A program made the position numbers and the translations under genes. Shown here in pieces: positions 20,600 through 30,999 of a stretch of DNA of 64,000 nucleotides; within the stretch, counting starts at the first letter, position 1; each line of letters starts with the position of its first letter. This stretch comes from Spinacia oleracea (lineage: Eukaryota; Streptophyta; Magnoliopsida; Caryophyllales; Amaranthaceae). Under the pieces are notes generated by a model. The model did not search any database. It had not been told where the DNA came from and saw only the letters and a list, made by a program, of their open reading frames with translations. The stretch is taken from NCBI RefSeq assembly GCF_020520425.1, contig NC_079490.1, forward strand, positions 4,898,001-4,962,000, written 5' to 3'.

Positions 20600-21840
20600 C
20601 AGTCTTACACAAAAGTTGTCCTTTAGAATATTACACCAGCCGTATTAGAGATTAGTAAATATAACGTATCAGATTGCTAACTATTATGACATTGAATATT
20701 CTATAGTGGATTATACTAACATGTATAACTGAACTGACAGAGATATTACTTTTGATATCTCATACGTAGTATTTAATAATATTCTAAGGTATCAAATTGC
20801 TAACTATTGTTATTATTCATTTTGTTTATAATAAATTTGCACTAGAATATTATTAATTTGTATGTAGAATTTAGTTTTTGATAAAATGATAAAAAAGAAT
20901 ATTACACAGGGACACTTGGCAGCCTCATAATGAACAAAATATTCTATAAACTCTACTAAAACATGGGGTACTCATTATGAGGCGAACATTTTTTACTTCA
21001 AAAATTCTACATTTAAACTAAGCTATAGTTTTTATAATATTCCAAATATCACATGAGCAAAAATAACCAAAATTAGTACATGCTGCTGGTTTGTGTCAAC
21101 TGGTAAACATGCTAAAGGATTGACAGGAAAAAGAAGGGGGGGATTTGAATTGTTTTGACGGTGAATGTTGTTAACTTCCTTTTATATATTGTTATTGGAG
21201 TCTCAATGTTTGGGTGTTTGGTTCACCCCCTTGATTTTTACATGCTAGTGAATTCAAGAAATATATTTTTTAAATATTTGTTTAAGTTTATAGTCAAAGT
21301 TATGTGTTTATAAGCGTGAAATTTAAAATGATGTGATTAATTGATACAAAAGAAGTATGTTTTGTTAAAAAATCACAAAAAATTGTTTGCTTATCCAAAT
21401 CCTATAGAAAATTTGATTTCTCGGATATTTATAGTTTACCCTCACTTTTCAAAAGAATTTAATTTGGGATAAAAGAGCCCTTTACAATACTCCGTAGATG
21501 CTAATATATCAAACCATTTACAGTTTACTCACCATTTACTGAAGAGTTGAAAATTAACGGCTTGGATGAATACAACTCTTCCAAACCGCTACTCATACTT
21601 GCCAAACGAGTGGATTTATATTTTAGACTAGTCAAACCGCCACTATTGTTCCAATCTGCCAATTTGACCCCAAACCTCTCTTCGTAGCACACACAAAAAA
21701 TATGCTTTTTTAATATATTTTTTTATCTGGAGGAATTTTTTTATCTTACCAAATTAATATCTGTTCTTACTTTTTTCTAGGAGCTTCAAAATCAATAATA
21801 GTTATTTATGAACTATACAAATTACTTGACATAATCGTAA
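20600..21840. other. AT-rich intergenic DNA
   Basis: There is no credible gene here. I see only short repeats (TAACTATT motifs near 20680 and 20800) and, at about 21560-21660, an AACCGCTACT/AACCGCCACT stretch that resembles the AGCGGT-rich MITE family in degenerate form. Confidence 0.4.
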
Positions 21841-22681
21841 ATAAATTAAAGAGAAATTTTCTTTGGTAACCTTAAGTTTTTTATTTTCTCTTTGGTAAAA
21901 TAAAAACAAGAATTTATCTCTGATAGCCTTAAGCTTGTTATACATAATCAAACAATAACCTTAATGATGGTTTTATTTTATTTGTGGTTAACTACATTAT
22001 TAAACTAATTGATTGTAGTTAACTAACGATTAAGTTACATAAATACCCATAAAACCTAGTGTTCCCTCCTAGATGAAAAGAATATTCCCTTCCAAATTAT
22101 TCCCTCCTCTTATATAAACCAAAACCGATAACCTTAACACCTAACTCATTATTGTGCAACCAAGTAGTTTCTTTGCATTATCAAAAATGTTAAATTTGTA
22201 ATGTTTTTAAATAATGATCTTTAGTTCCCCATATTTTTGTTCGGATATATAACACTTCAATTGATTTACAACGATTTTTGTTTGAAACGCTTTAATTGAT
22301 AAAAAGTTAGTAAGTACGTACTACGTAGTATATGTGAATGGTGAACTATGAAGAGGGTATTTTTATACATTCGGATGTTAACCACGGTTAATCAAATTGG
22401 TCAAACCTTCATTAATATCATTGTTTAATTATTTATAGAAACTTAAGTTAACCAAAGAGAAAATTCTTGTTTTTAGCAAAGAAAAAAAAAAGAGAAGAAA
22501 CTCAAGGTTATCAAAGACTATTTCCCTACCATTGATGTCTTGGCCTAGTGGTTAAGACTGAGGGCATGTGTATAATAGTTCTTAGATTCGAATCCCCATA
22601 CCCCATTTGTAATCTATATTTCCCTTGTGGCTCATTCGAAAAAAAAAAAAAAAAAAAAAAAGACTATTTCCCTAAATTAAA
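21840..22681. mobile_element. Diverged terminal-inverted-repeat element carrying a nested SINE
   Basis: The left end (AATTAAAGAGAAATTTTCTT, TGGTAACCTTAAG, AAAACAAGAATT) is matched in reverse by the right end (CTCAAGGTTATCAAAGACTA, AATTCTTGTTTTTAGC). The TIR-like arms are over 100 bp with many mismatches. Further in, GGTTAACTAC and GTTAACCACGG also face each other. A long-arm, coding-free element like this could be Mutator-like. The SINE at 22529 interrupts its right arm, so the element is older than the SINE. Confidence 0.5.
22529..22658 (+). mobile_element. tRNA-derived SINE with 16-bp target duplication
   Basis: Pol III promoter boxes are plain: A box TGGCCTAGTGGTTAAGA (22541-22557) and B box AGATTCGAATCC (22584-22595). 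A short body and an A-tail of about 20 follow. A 16-bp duplication, AAAGACTATTTCCCTA, lies at 22513-22528 and 22659-22674. The head is too degenerate to fold as a working tRNA, so it is a SINE rather than a tRNA gene. Confidence 0.88.
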
Positions 22682-22859
22682 TTCCATGTGGAACAATATT
22701 TTTCATCTATTACCAACTTTATTCCATTAAGCTCAAATTTTATTCGGTTTAATTCACTTTTGTTTATTTTTAAGTTCACACACTTTTTTATTTTCTTACC
22801 TCGAGTAGTATTTAATTTCCTTTTTTTTTTCTAGCGTTTTGGAGTAATTAGCAAAAGAC

Positions 22860-22972
22860 TATACAGTATCGCCACTTCACCTGAGGAGCAACATCCGCCG
22901 CCGCCAACTCCGTAATTTTCCGATCAACTCAATCTCTTTCCTCTCTGAATCGTCGACTTCGGTGCAGCAGAG
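22860..22972 (+). other. Likely 5' UTR exon of the ATP23-like gene
   Basis: A GC-richer stretch with CCGCCGCCGCCAACTCCG ends at AGAG|GTTAGG, a good donor. The next acceptor compatible with the downstream frame is TTGCAG at 24651-24656, giving an intron of about 1.68 kb with the start codon 12 bp into exon 2. The transcription start is not determined. Confidence 0.5.
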
Positions 22973-24006
22973 GTTAGGGTTTTTCAATAAATTTCATTTT
23001 CCGATTTCAATTTATGTCCATTTACTAGATCCTTGATGATAAATCATTAAATTGAGTATTCGTTTGCATCGGAATTGATAGAACCTTCAATTTGTTAACA
23101 TTTGATTGTCATGTGGTTTACCATTTTTGTAATTTTTGATTAAATTGAAGTTTAAAGTCCTACTTCTTTATATGCTCATCTAGTCTTACGATTCTGTTTC
23201 TTGAGCTGAATTTTGCCGCAAATACATGTGGGAGAAATTTATCGTGAAATGGGGATATCATTAGGTTCAATCTTGCAAATGATTAGGGGAGTTATTTGAT
23301 TAGTCCTCCCACCAAAACAATGTATGTGTCTCGCACAATATTTACTGAAGGACTATAGAGCAATTGAAATGTTGTTGTGACTTGTGACCTATTTGAACCA
23401 TCCTTGAGTGCCCATTTTCTATAGCTATATGGAACAGTGGTGGGAATAATAATGTGGGGTGATTGGTGAGTGACTGAGTGAGAAAGTTGGATTGACAGGC
23501 TTATATCTTTGTGGGATTGGCTGGAGCAATTGCAGTTGGGATATGTTCAAAAACGGGTTTTAGTATCCTAGGCGGATGTAAGGAAGAGAGCGTAGGATCT
23601 GTAGTAGGCAACTTGATTGCGTTCAGCTTCTTTGTAATTTTCAGCTGGCTTGTGTAAAAGATGGAAATGCAGCAGCTTTTAGTTAATGGAGTCTGGTTCA
23701 GTTTGGTTACCTCATGACTTCTGAAGTCTGTGACTACTAAGTAAGGATGTTGGCTGTGAACAGGGTAAGGGGTATGGCTTCAGCTTTGCTGTTTGGGATC
23801 GGGAGTTGTGGCATTGGGTGGGGTGGAACGACAAGGTCAGTGTTTGGAGATTTTACTTGTTGGGCTTAAATGGAGTTGGGAGGTAGGATAGACTTGATCA
23901 ACTAAATAGATCTTAATCAGTTCTCGAGTCTCCTATTGGTTAGGTGGTTCAAGAGATTTTTTCTTGTTCTTGGTGATTTGTTGAAAGGTAGAGAATTAAT
24001 TTAGCT

Positions 24007-24484
24007 CATAATGTAGCTAGATTTCAGCCTTCTATGTTTGATTAGAGGATTTTGGCCGGCTTGATCATATGCCAGATCATCTAAATGAGTTGAGCTTCAT
24101 ACTTTAAGTCTTTAAGTACTTAACAATGCAATAATTCTCCCCTTGGTTGCTATGATTGTTAAAAAAAAATCGTAATAATCTTGAACAGTCAATCTCTTGA
24201 ATAAGGGATTATTGTTTTTGTGTGATTGGCTGGGAGCAGTTGCAGTTGGGGGATGTTCAAAAACGTCTTTTAGTATCATAATGTAGCTAGATTTCAGCCT
24301 TCTATGTTTGATTAGAGGATTTTGGCTTGATCATATGCCAGATCATCTAAATGAGTGGAGCTTCATACTTTAAGTCTTTAAGTACTTAGCAATGCAATAA
24401 TTCTCCCCGTGGTTGCTATGATTGACAAAAAAAAAATCTTAATAATCTTGAACAGTCAATCTCTTGAATAAGGGATTATTCTTT
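24007..24484 (+). repeat. Direct duplication of ~205 bp in the ATP23 intron
   Basis: The block starting CATAATGTAGCTAGATTTCA at 24007 and ending near GAATAAGGGATTATT at 24215 recurs at 24277-24484 with few differences. A shorter related piece, GGAGCAATTGCAGTTGGGAT at about 23524, recurs at 24232. The intron grew by local duplication; no coding content. Confidence 0.85.
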
Positions 24485-24668
24485 TCTTTTTCTTCACCAG
24501 TTATAATAGAATTTGCTGTTGACTTGGTGGGTTAAGACTTGTTTGTTTGATTGTTGGAGGTTTGGCTTGCAACAACAAAAACAAAACAAGGGCAATACAA
24601 TAGTTTTGTGTAGAAAGAAGTAGAGATTTGATGCATATTTAAATGAACTATTGCAGGTGAAAACCTTA

Positions 24669-25262
24669 ATGGAAGGGGAAACAGCTGATGTAAAAGGGAC
24701 ACCGAATAGCTCCCTGTCGGTTGTCCATGGTGATGGCGTAAGTGTAGAAGAGTGCCAAAAGATGATCCAGCGAAGCTTGCGAACTCCAACGGTGAAATTT
24801 CTGATGGGGCATTTGGAAAAATCTGGGTGTAGCATCGGCGATAACTTCATAAAAGCCGTTGATTGTAAGCAGCAAGTTAGCGGTGGTTATACTCGTGGTG
24901 GAGGGATAATGGTATGTAGCAATTACATGAACATGCAAGATGAAGTCAACCAAGTTCTGATCCATGAGCTTATTCATGCTTATGATGACTGTACTGGTAA
25001 AAACTTGAATTGGGCTAATTGTGCTCATCATGCTTGTAGTGAGATCCGCGCTGGTCATTTGAGTGGTGATTGTCACTTCAAACGAGAGCTATTGCGTGGT
25101 TATATGAAGCTTCGAGGCCACGAACAAGATTGTGTTAAAAGAAGAGTGATGAAATCGGTGATTGCTAATCCTTTTTGCTCTGAAACAGCTGCAAAAGATG
25201 CAATGGAAGCTGTTTGGGATACTTGTTACAATGATACACGACCCTTTGATAGAGCTCCTTGA
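24669..25262 (+). CDS. ATP23: ATP23-type mitochondrial inner-membrane metalloprotease
   Basis: A 197-aa frame with the zinc-protease motif HELIH at residues 99-103 (HELIHAYDDC) and the ATP23-specific cysteine-rich context (WANCAHHACSEIRA, LSGDC, HEQDCVKRRV, NPFC, WDTCYNDTRPFD). In yeast ATP23 removes the Atp6 presequence and helps assemble ATP synthase in the intermembrane space; the paired cysteines fit oxidative import there. The length matches plant ATP23/KUB3-like proteins. The ATG at 24669 is the first in exon 2, and a 5' UTR exon is proposed upstream at 22860-22972. No defect is seen. Confidence 0.92.
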   Translation: MEGETADVKGTPNSSLSVVHGDGVSVEECQKMIQRSLRTPTVKFLMGHLEKSGCSIGDNFIKAVDCKQQVSGGYTRGGGIMVCSNYMNMQDEVNQVLIHELIHAYDDCTGKNLNWANCAHHACSEIRAGHLSGDCHFKRELLRGYMKLRGHEQDCVKRRVMKSVIANPFCSETAAKDAMEAVWDTCYNDTRPFDRAP

Positions 25263-25935
25263 GATAGACTGACAGTTGCAGTTGGTTACACAAAATTAAT
25301 TTTCATGACATTTTTGTTTTCTGAAATAGTTTTGATAAAGCTTCAATTGCAGAATGGAAGTATGGAACCAAGTAATTGCTGCAGTAAGTGAGGTAGACAG
25401 CTCCTATAAGCTGAATCTCGATTTTTTTTTATTTTTTCCCGATAATTACTGCACACGAAGGCAATTTGTAATTGTTTATATCTGAGTTGTGTACCTTACC
25501 TTTTGAGTTATATGGAACTCAGGTTGAATTTTTAGTCCAGTTTAGCATGTGAAACCAAGTTTTTCTCTTAAATCTTACTGCGAAATTCGATTTATGAAGA
25601 TTTTTACAGATGAACTGTTAAACGAACAAATCTGAACTGTTAAATTCAAATGAAAAGGAATCAGTGGCTTCTCTTTCTATGTAAGATGTTATCTTCTTTG
25701 TTAGCTTTGTGCTGATAATTTCGTTCGTCCTGTATTTTCTCTGTAAATAAGTAAAGTAAGCAGAAGAGCAAAGCAATACAAAGCTATTTTTGTCAAATTT
25801 CTGTCCCTTTTACCAGAGTTCTTATTTCACATGATAAACTAAAACAACAGCGACATTGCAAAGTCACCAAGTACACATCTTGCATACTGTAAATAAAATC
25901 GAATACGGCAAAACTTGAGAAAATCATTTATAAGT
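25263..25935. other. 3' UTR and downstream spacer of the ATP23 gene
   Basis: AT- and T-rich sequence without an ORF. Several AATAAA-like variants occur, for example GTAAATAAGTAAAG at about 25742, but none stands out as the polyadenylation signal. Confidence 0.35.
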
Positions 25936-26110
25936 AATTGTTAACTATTCCGTATTTTTTAGTGATAATTTTTTTGCTTTAATAAAATTATTCCTTTAAA
26001 ATCATTTATAATATTAAAAGTAATTGTTTAAGCCTTTAAAATGTTTATCCATCAAAAAAATTATGTAATATAAAAGTTAATCAAAATATGTAAAAAGTAT
26101 GAAGCTGGAT
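25935..26110 (-). repeat. Interspersed repeat family R1, partial copy 3
   Basis: The reverse complement matches the bodies of copies 1 and 2: AAGTTAATCAAAATATG, TTTAAAATGTTTATC, AAATCATTTATAATATTA and TATTTTTTAGTGATAA correspond to blocks at 5480-5630. The GCGCGC-containing end is absent. Confidence 0.5.
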
Positions 26111-26133
26111 ATATCACAAATCGACTTTTTATA

Positions 26134-26395
26134 CTCCCTCCGTCCCAAATTAGTTGTTACACTTTCCTTTTTCGGCCGTCCCAGATTAGTTGTTACACTT
26201 CTAAATTAGGAATGACCCCACAAATATTTTTTTCTCTCTCTTCCCACTAAATTTATTTTGGTCCCCACACCCTATCTCATTCAATTAAAAAGATACCCCA
26301 CTAACTTATATCACATTTACTTTTTCAATAAAATAACAATTGATAACCAAACAACCACTTATCACCTAAAACTTTGTGCTCTGGGACGGAAGGAG
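26134..26395. mobile_element. Stowaway-type MITE
   Basis: CTCCCTCCGTCCCAAATTAG at the left and CTGGGACGGAAGGAG at the right are inverted repeats, with TA on each side (26132-26133 and 26396-26397). The subterminal AGTTGTTACACTT occurs twice near the left end. Non-coding. Confidence 0.85.
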
Positions 26396-26828
26396 TATTT
26401 AAAATACAAATATATGCTTACCAATTAAGTCAATGGGAGTAACAAGAAGATGAATTATAGATATGAAGAGTGAAGTATTAATCGACGGCTGCACCACAAC
26501 AACATAGAGTGTGAGGGTTTGAGTATTTGAAAATGAGTTTGTGGGTTTACAAAAACGCATTGGATCATTGATAGAATTGAGGGAAAAAAATAAAAAATTG
26601 ACTTATTATTGAAATGAAGCCAAGCCAATGCCGGAAACTTACATTATGATGTCTTTCACAATTTTTTTTTTTTTACAGAAATGTGTGATTTCACAAAAAA
26701 AATACGTAGTATATAAGGTTCTTTCTCGCTACAGGTTATAAAAGATCATTTTTTACAAATATGCCAAATAAATAATCAAAAAAAAGAAAAGAAAAAACAA
26801 CAACAAATAATACGGAGCCACTTGCTAG

Positions 26829-27206
26829 TAAAGATGGCTGTGGGCCGGGCTGGCCCGAAGCCCGACCCGACCCGGCACGAAAAAAGCACGGCCCGGCACG
26901 AGCACGCAAAAAGCACGGCCCGGCACGGGGCACGAAGTCGTGGGCCGTGGGCCTTACTTTTTTGGAAAAAACACGACAAGGCACGGCACGACAAAGCACG
27001 TTAAATTTAGTCAAATTAGCCTTAGGCACGCGGGCCGGTCCGGCACGGCACGAAAGCACGTGGGCTTGGGCCGAGCATGGGCCTTATTTTTAACTTTTCG
27101 GCCCGGCACGAAACAACGTGGGCCTGACGTGGGCCCGACACGTTTAGGCCCACGGCCCGTGGGCTCGGCACGAAGCACGGCCCGGCCCGGCCCACAGCCA
27201 TCTTTA
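26829..27206. mobile_element. hAT-type MITE, GC-rich, just upstream of the GRP23-like gene
   Basis: Perfect termini TAAAGATGGCTG and CAGCCATCTTTA are flanked by an exact 8-bp duplication, CTTGCTAG (26821-26828 and 27207-27214). The interior is a dense GGCCCGGCACG/CGTGCCGGGCC array. It ends 129 bp before the ATG at 27336, so it lies in that gene's promoter or leader. Long open frames across it reflect base composition. Confidence 0.9.
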
Positions 27207-27335
27207 CTTGCTAGTTGCTACTTGCGGATGTTACTCTAGTCAGCAGTTCAGCACTGAACTAGGTTTAACATCTTCCTTCTCAGAATCCCTATTTCCTATT
27301 TCCCATTTCCCAATTTTCTCCCTCCCGCCACCGCC

Positions 27336-29513
27336 ATGGCTCTCTACCGTCTCCTCGTCCGCTCCTTCCGCCGCACCACAGCCGCTATTACCACTAACAC
27401 TACCACCACTCCTCACTCCTACCTCCCTACTCTCCAACCTCACCCCTCATTCTCTCTCCTCCACCTCCGCACCCTTGCCTTTTCCTCCGCGGAAGAAGCG
27501 GCAGCAGAACGGCGCCGCCGTAAGCGCCGTCTCCGCATTGAACCTCCTCTCCACGCCCTCCGGCGAGACCCCAACGCCCCTCGTCCTCCCCCTGACCCCA
27601 ACGCTCGCCGTCAACCCGATACCACCTCCTCCCTCACCGGTCCCCGCCTCAACCTCCACAATCGTGTTCAATCACTTATTCGCGCTGGCGACCTTGACAA
27701 TGCCTCCGTCCTCGCCCGCCAAGCTGTCTTCTCCCGTACCCGGCCCACCGTGTTCACCTGCAATGCCATTATCGCCTCCATGTATAGAGCTCAGAGGTAT
27801 GACGAAGCTGTCTCACTCTTTGAGTTCTTCTTTAAGCAGTCCAATATTGTACCAAACATTGTTTCATACAATTTTTTGATTGTTAGTCACTGTGAATGTA
27901 AAAGGGTTGATGTTGGTCTTGAGATTTATAAGCTTATTTTAGCTCAGGCACCATTTAGCCCTTCCTCTGTTACTTTTAGGCATTTGACTAAAGGGTTAAT
28001 TGATGTTGGGAGGATTGGGGAAGCTGTTGATCTTCTTAGGGAGATGCTGAATAAGGGGTTAGGTGCTGATTCGATTGTTTATAACAATTTGATTAAAGGA
28101 TTTTTGGATTTGGATGATTTTGGTAAGGCCAATGAATTTTTTGACGAGCTTAAAGAGAGGTGTCTTGTGTATGATGGTGTTGTGAACGCCACGTTTATGG
28201 AGTGGTTCTTTAATAAGGGAAGAGGGAAGGAGGCTATGGAATCATATAGGAATTTGCTTGATCTTCAGTTTAAGATGACACCTGCAACTTGTAATGTGCT
28301 GCTTGAGGTGTTGATTAGGTTTGGGAAGAAGAAAGAGGCATGGGAGTTGTTTGATTCGATGCTAGATAGACATACTCCACCGAATTTCCAGGCTGTGAAT
28401 TCGGATTCTTTTAATGTGATGGTGAATGAGTGTTTTAAAGAGGGGAAATTTGAAAAGGCTGTTATCACTTTTAAGAAGGTTGGAACCAAGATGGGGTCTA
28501 GGCAGTTTGCCATGGATGTAGCTGGTTATAACAACATCATTGTGAGGTTTGCTGAGCATGGGATGATTGAGAAGGCGGAGGAGTTCTTTACAGAGTTAAA
28601 GTCGAAATCATTGAGCCCGGATGTCACTGGTTATAGAACACTGATTGATGCTTATCTTAAGGAGCAAAGGATTGATGATGCCCTAAGCATGTTTGAGCAG
28701 ATGGTTGATGCAAATTTAAGAGTGATTACGGCGTATGCAGATAGATGGTTTACTGAACTAATTCAGAATAACAAAGTAGTAGAATGTTCACAAGTCTTGA
28801 CAAAAATGGCGGAAAGGGATCCAAAACCCGACCCGTCTACTTATGAAATCGTCATCAAGGGCCTGTGTGGTGGTGGTGCATTTGACGCGTGTGTTAATAT
28901 TGTTGGTCAGGTCATACGGTCTGGTGTTGGTGTCACTCCTTCAATTCGGGAGTTTCTGTTAGAAGTTTTTGAAAAGGAGGGACGGAGAGATGAAATGGAA
29001 AGGCTCCTGGATGAGAAGAGGCAGGGGAATTGGCAGCAACCTTATTCCCAGGCTTCAAGGCCTGCTGGGCCAACAGGGCCCGGACAATCTTTACAACCAT
29101 CTGGACCTTCTGGGTTCAGCCCACCAACTGGATTTTCAGGGTCTGCTGGACCAACAGGGTCTTATGGAAATCCTGGACCAACCGGGCCTCCACAGCAAAG
29201 AGGATATTGGCAGGGAAATTGGCAGCAACCTTACTCCCAGCCTTCGGGCCCTGCTGGACCAACGGGACCCGTACAACCTTCACAACTACCTGGACCTTCT
29301 GGGTTTAGGTCACCGACTGGATTTTCAGGGCCTGTTGCATCAACAGAGTATTCAGGAAATTCTGGACCAACCGGACCTCCGCAGCAAGGAGGACAATGGC
29401 AGGGAAATTGGCAGCAACCTCGGGAGCATTTGGGCCCTGTTGGACCAATAGGACCCGAACAACCTTCACAACCAGCTGGACCTTCTGGGTTTAGGACACG
29501 AACTGGATTTTGA
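27336..29513 (+). CDS. GRP23: GRP23-like mitochondrial PPR protein
   Basis: An intronless 725-aa frame starting at GCCGCCATGG. Residues 1-45 are rich in Arg, Ser and Thr, fitting a mitochondrial presequence. Next comes FSSAEEAAAERRRRKRRLRI and EPPLHALRRDP, a block I recall as nearly identical in Arabidopsis GRP23. Residues about 110-550 hold P-type PPR motifs (for example TVFTCNAIIASMYRAQRYDE and DSIVYNNLIKGFLDLDDFGK). The C-terminus has two and a half 62-63 aa repeats (GNWQQPYSQ, GPAGPTGP, GPSGF, GPTGPPQQ) in place of the longer Gln/Trp-rich tail of GRP23. GRP23 is embryo-essential and linked to organelle RNA editing. A hAT MITE sits 129 bp upstream. Confidence 0.9.
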   Translation: MALYRLLVRSFRRTTAAITTNTTTTPHSYLPTLQPHPSFSLLHLRTLAFSSAEEAAAERRRRKRRLRIEPPLHALRRDPNAPRPPPDPNARRQPDTTSSLTGPRLNLHNRVQSLIRAGDLDNASVLARQAVFSRTRPTVFTCNAIIASMYRAQRYDEAVSLFEFFFKQSNIVPNIVSYNFLIVSHCECKRVDVGLEIYKLILAQAPFSPSSVTFRHLTKGLIDVGRIGEAVDLLREMLNKGLGADSIVYNNLIKGFLDLDDFGKANEFFDELKERCLVYDGVVNATFMEWFFNKGRGKEAMESYRNLLDLQFKMTPATCNVLLEVLIRFGKKKEAWELFDSMLDRHTPPNFQAVNSDSFNVMVNECFKEGKFEKAVITFKKVGTKMGSRQFAMDVAGYNNIIVRFAEHGMIEKAEEFFTELKSKSLSPDVTGYRTLIDAYLKEQRIDDALSMFEQMVDANLRVITAYADRWFTELIQNNKVVECSQVLTKMAERDPKPDPSTYEIVIKGLCGGGAFDACVNIVGQVIRSGVGVTPSIREFLLEVFEKEGRRDEMERLLDEKRQGNWQQPYSQASRPAGPTGPGQSLQPSGPSGFSPPTGFSGSAGPTGSYGNPGPTGPPQQRGYWQGNWQQPYSQPSGPAGPTGPVQPSQLPGPSGFRSPTGFSGPVASTEYSGNSGPTGPPQQGGQWQGNWQQPREHLGPVGPIGPEQPSQPAGPSGFRTRTGF

Positions 29514-29996
29514 CCAACAGGATCTTCACGATTCCTGTACCAACCGCACCGGAGTAAAGGGGACATTACAAGCCTATCCATTTGCTGGTAGCAGTGATGG
29601 GTAAGAGTAATTTTTGGTTTAGCTGAAGCATGTGGAACTCTGTCAAGAACTTGAGGATAGAGTTGAGATTAATTACAGTAATTTGGATAATTTTTGGATT
29701 GAATATCAAATATCAGTAGTTTTTTACAAGAAATTACCAGAACATATGCTAGGACTCTAGGTGTTGAAACTTGAAAGATTCAATGAATACATGAATATGT
29801 TACATGTGCTTTACACTGTCTTCGTTTTTGTTTTCTTTTTCTCTCTTTGCTTTTTATGTTGTGTCATACATTGTTGTTGCTATTTTAAATGCTGAAGCCG
29901 GAAATTGATCAAGCAATAGCCATTCTACAACTTATAACTGACAGGAGCTCAGGCTCTTAACATCATTACTTATTATGTTTTGCTTGATGGTTATTG

Positions 29997-30770
29997 TTTG
30001 CGTGGTTAGATGGAAGATGCAAAAACACTAATTGATATCATGGCCCAAAATTGTTGCGAGCCTAATATCGTGAGTTTCAGTACTGTGATAATGGATGACC
30101 AGGCCCTGAAAATTTCCGAAGAAATATCTCAGAGACTCCTAATGCTGTTACCTATACCACTCTTATTGATGGACTATGCAAAGGCAGTAGATTTAAACTT
30201 GCATATGAGTTGTTCGCAGAAATGGGAGTTTGTGGAAATTCTCCAGGTGTTTTCACGTATGCTTCATTGCTTGATGGACTATGCAAAAGTGCACGGCCTG
30301 ATTAGGCAGTGGCATTACTTGAAAATATGGAGGATAATGGTGTTAAGCATACTATGTTTGTCTACGGTATTTTAAGAGACGGTTTATGTGACTAATGTGA
30401 GACTTGGCTACTTGAAGATGCATCATTTTTTTCTCTGATCTTGTATTGAAGGGTCTGCAACCTACCCTTGTAATGTACACAAATGATTAAAAGCTTCTGT
30501 AAGGAAGGGTTCATGAGCGAATCTATTCAATTACTGAGGATAATGGAGGAAGACAATTGTCCCCCTAGTGTGGTTACCTATGATACGATCATCAGAGGGT
30601 ATTTTCTCAATAAAGACTTATGAAATGCATTATACTACTGTGACTTTATGGGAAGCAAGGTTTTCGAAGCTAATGCTGAAACTCTTTCGTTACATGTTGG
30701 CCTAATTTCTTCTGATAATTTAAGTGACTCAGACAAGGACCTTCTTGCAAAGTTCATCAAGTGACCTGAA
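29997..30770 (+). pseudogene. Broken P-class PPR gene fragment
   Basis: In shifting frames the plus strand shows PPR phrases: MEDAKTLIDIMAQNCCEPNI, VTYTTLIDGLCKG-like, CGNSPGVFTYASLLDGLCKS-like, and after 30480 MIKSFCKEGFMSESIQLLRI and CPPSVVTYDTIIRGYF. Several stops and frame changes separate them and no start or stop is intact, so it is a decayed PPR gene unrelated to the GRP23 C-terminus just upstream. Confidence 0.75.
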
Positions 30771-30999
30771 TAAGATAATTGCAAGTTTGCAACCTTGATG
30801 AGATTTTGGAGATATGACAAACAAGAATTCTGGTACGGGTATCTGAGTAAAATTCAATATGAGCCTTGTGAGGAGTCAATGTGTCAGAGACTTGCTTTAT
30901 TTATTCTGTACATAGTCTCTTGTCTGTGATTCCTTGTTGCACCATCTAGCCTTCTTATTTTTGTCACAGATATCTCAAGTGTGATAACATCTTTTTAAT

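Noticed and set aside
22540-22600. A tRNA gene
   Set aside because: A and B boxes are present, but there is no acceptor-stem pairing, and the unit ends in an A-tail with target duplications, so it is a SINE head.
29030-29581. Long frames on both strands in the GRP23-like tail
   Set aside because: Shadows of the Gly/Pro-rich repeat DNA in other frames.
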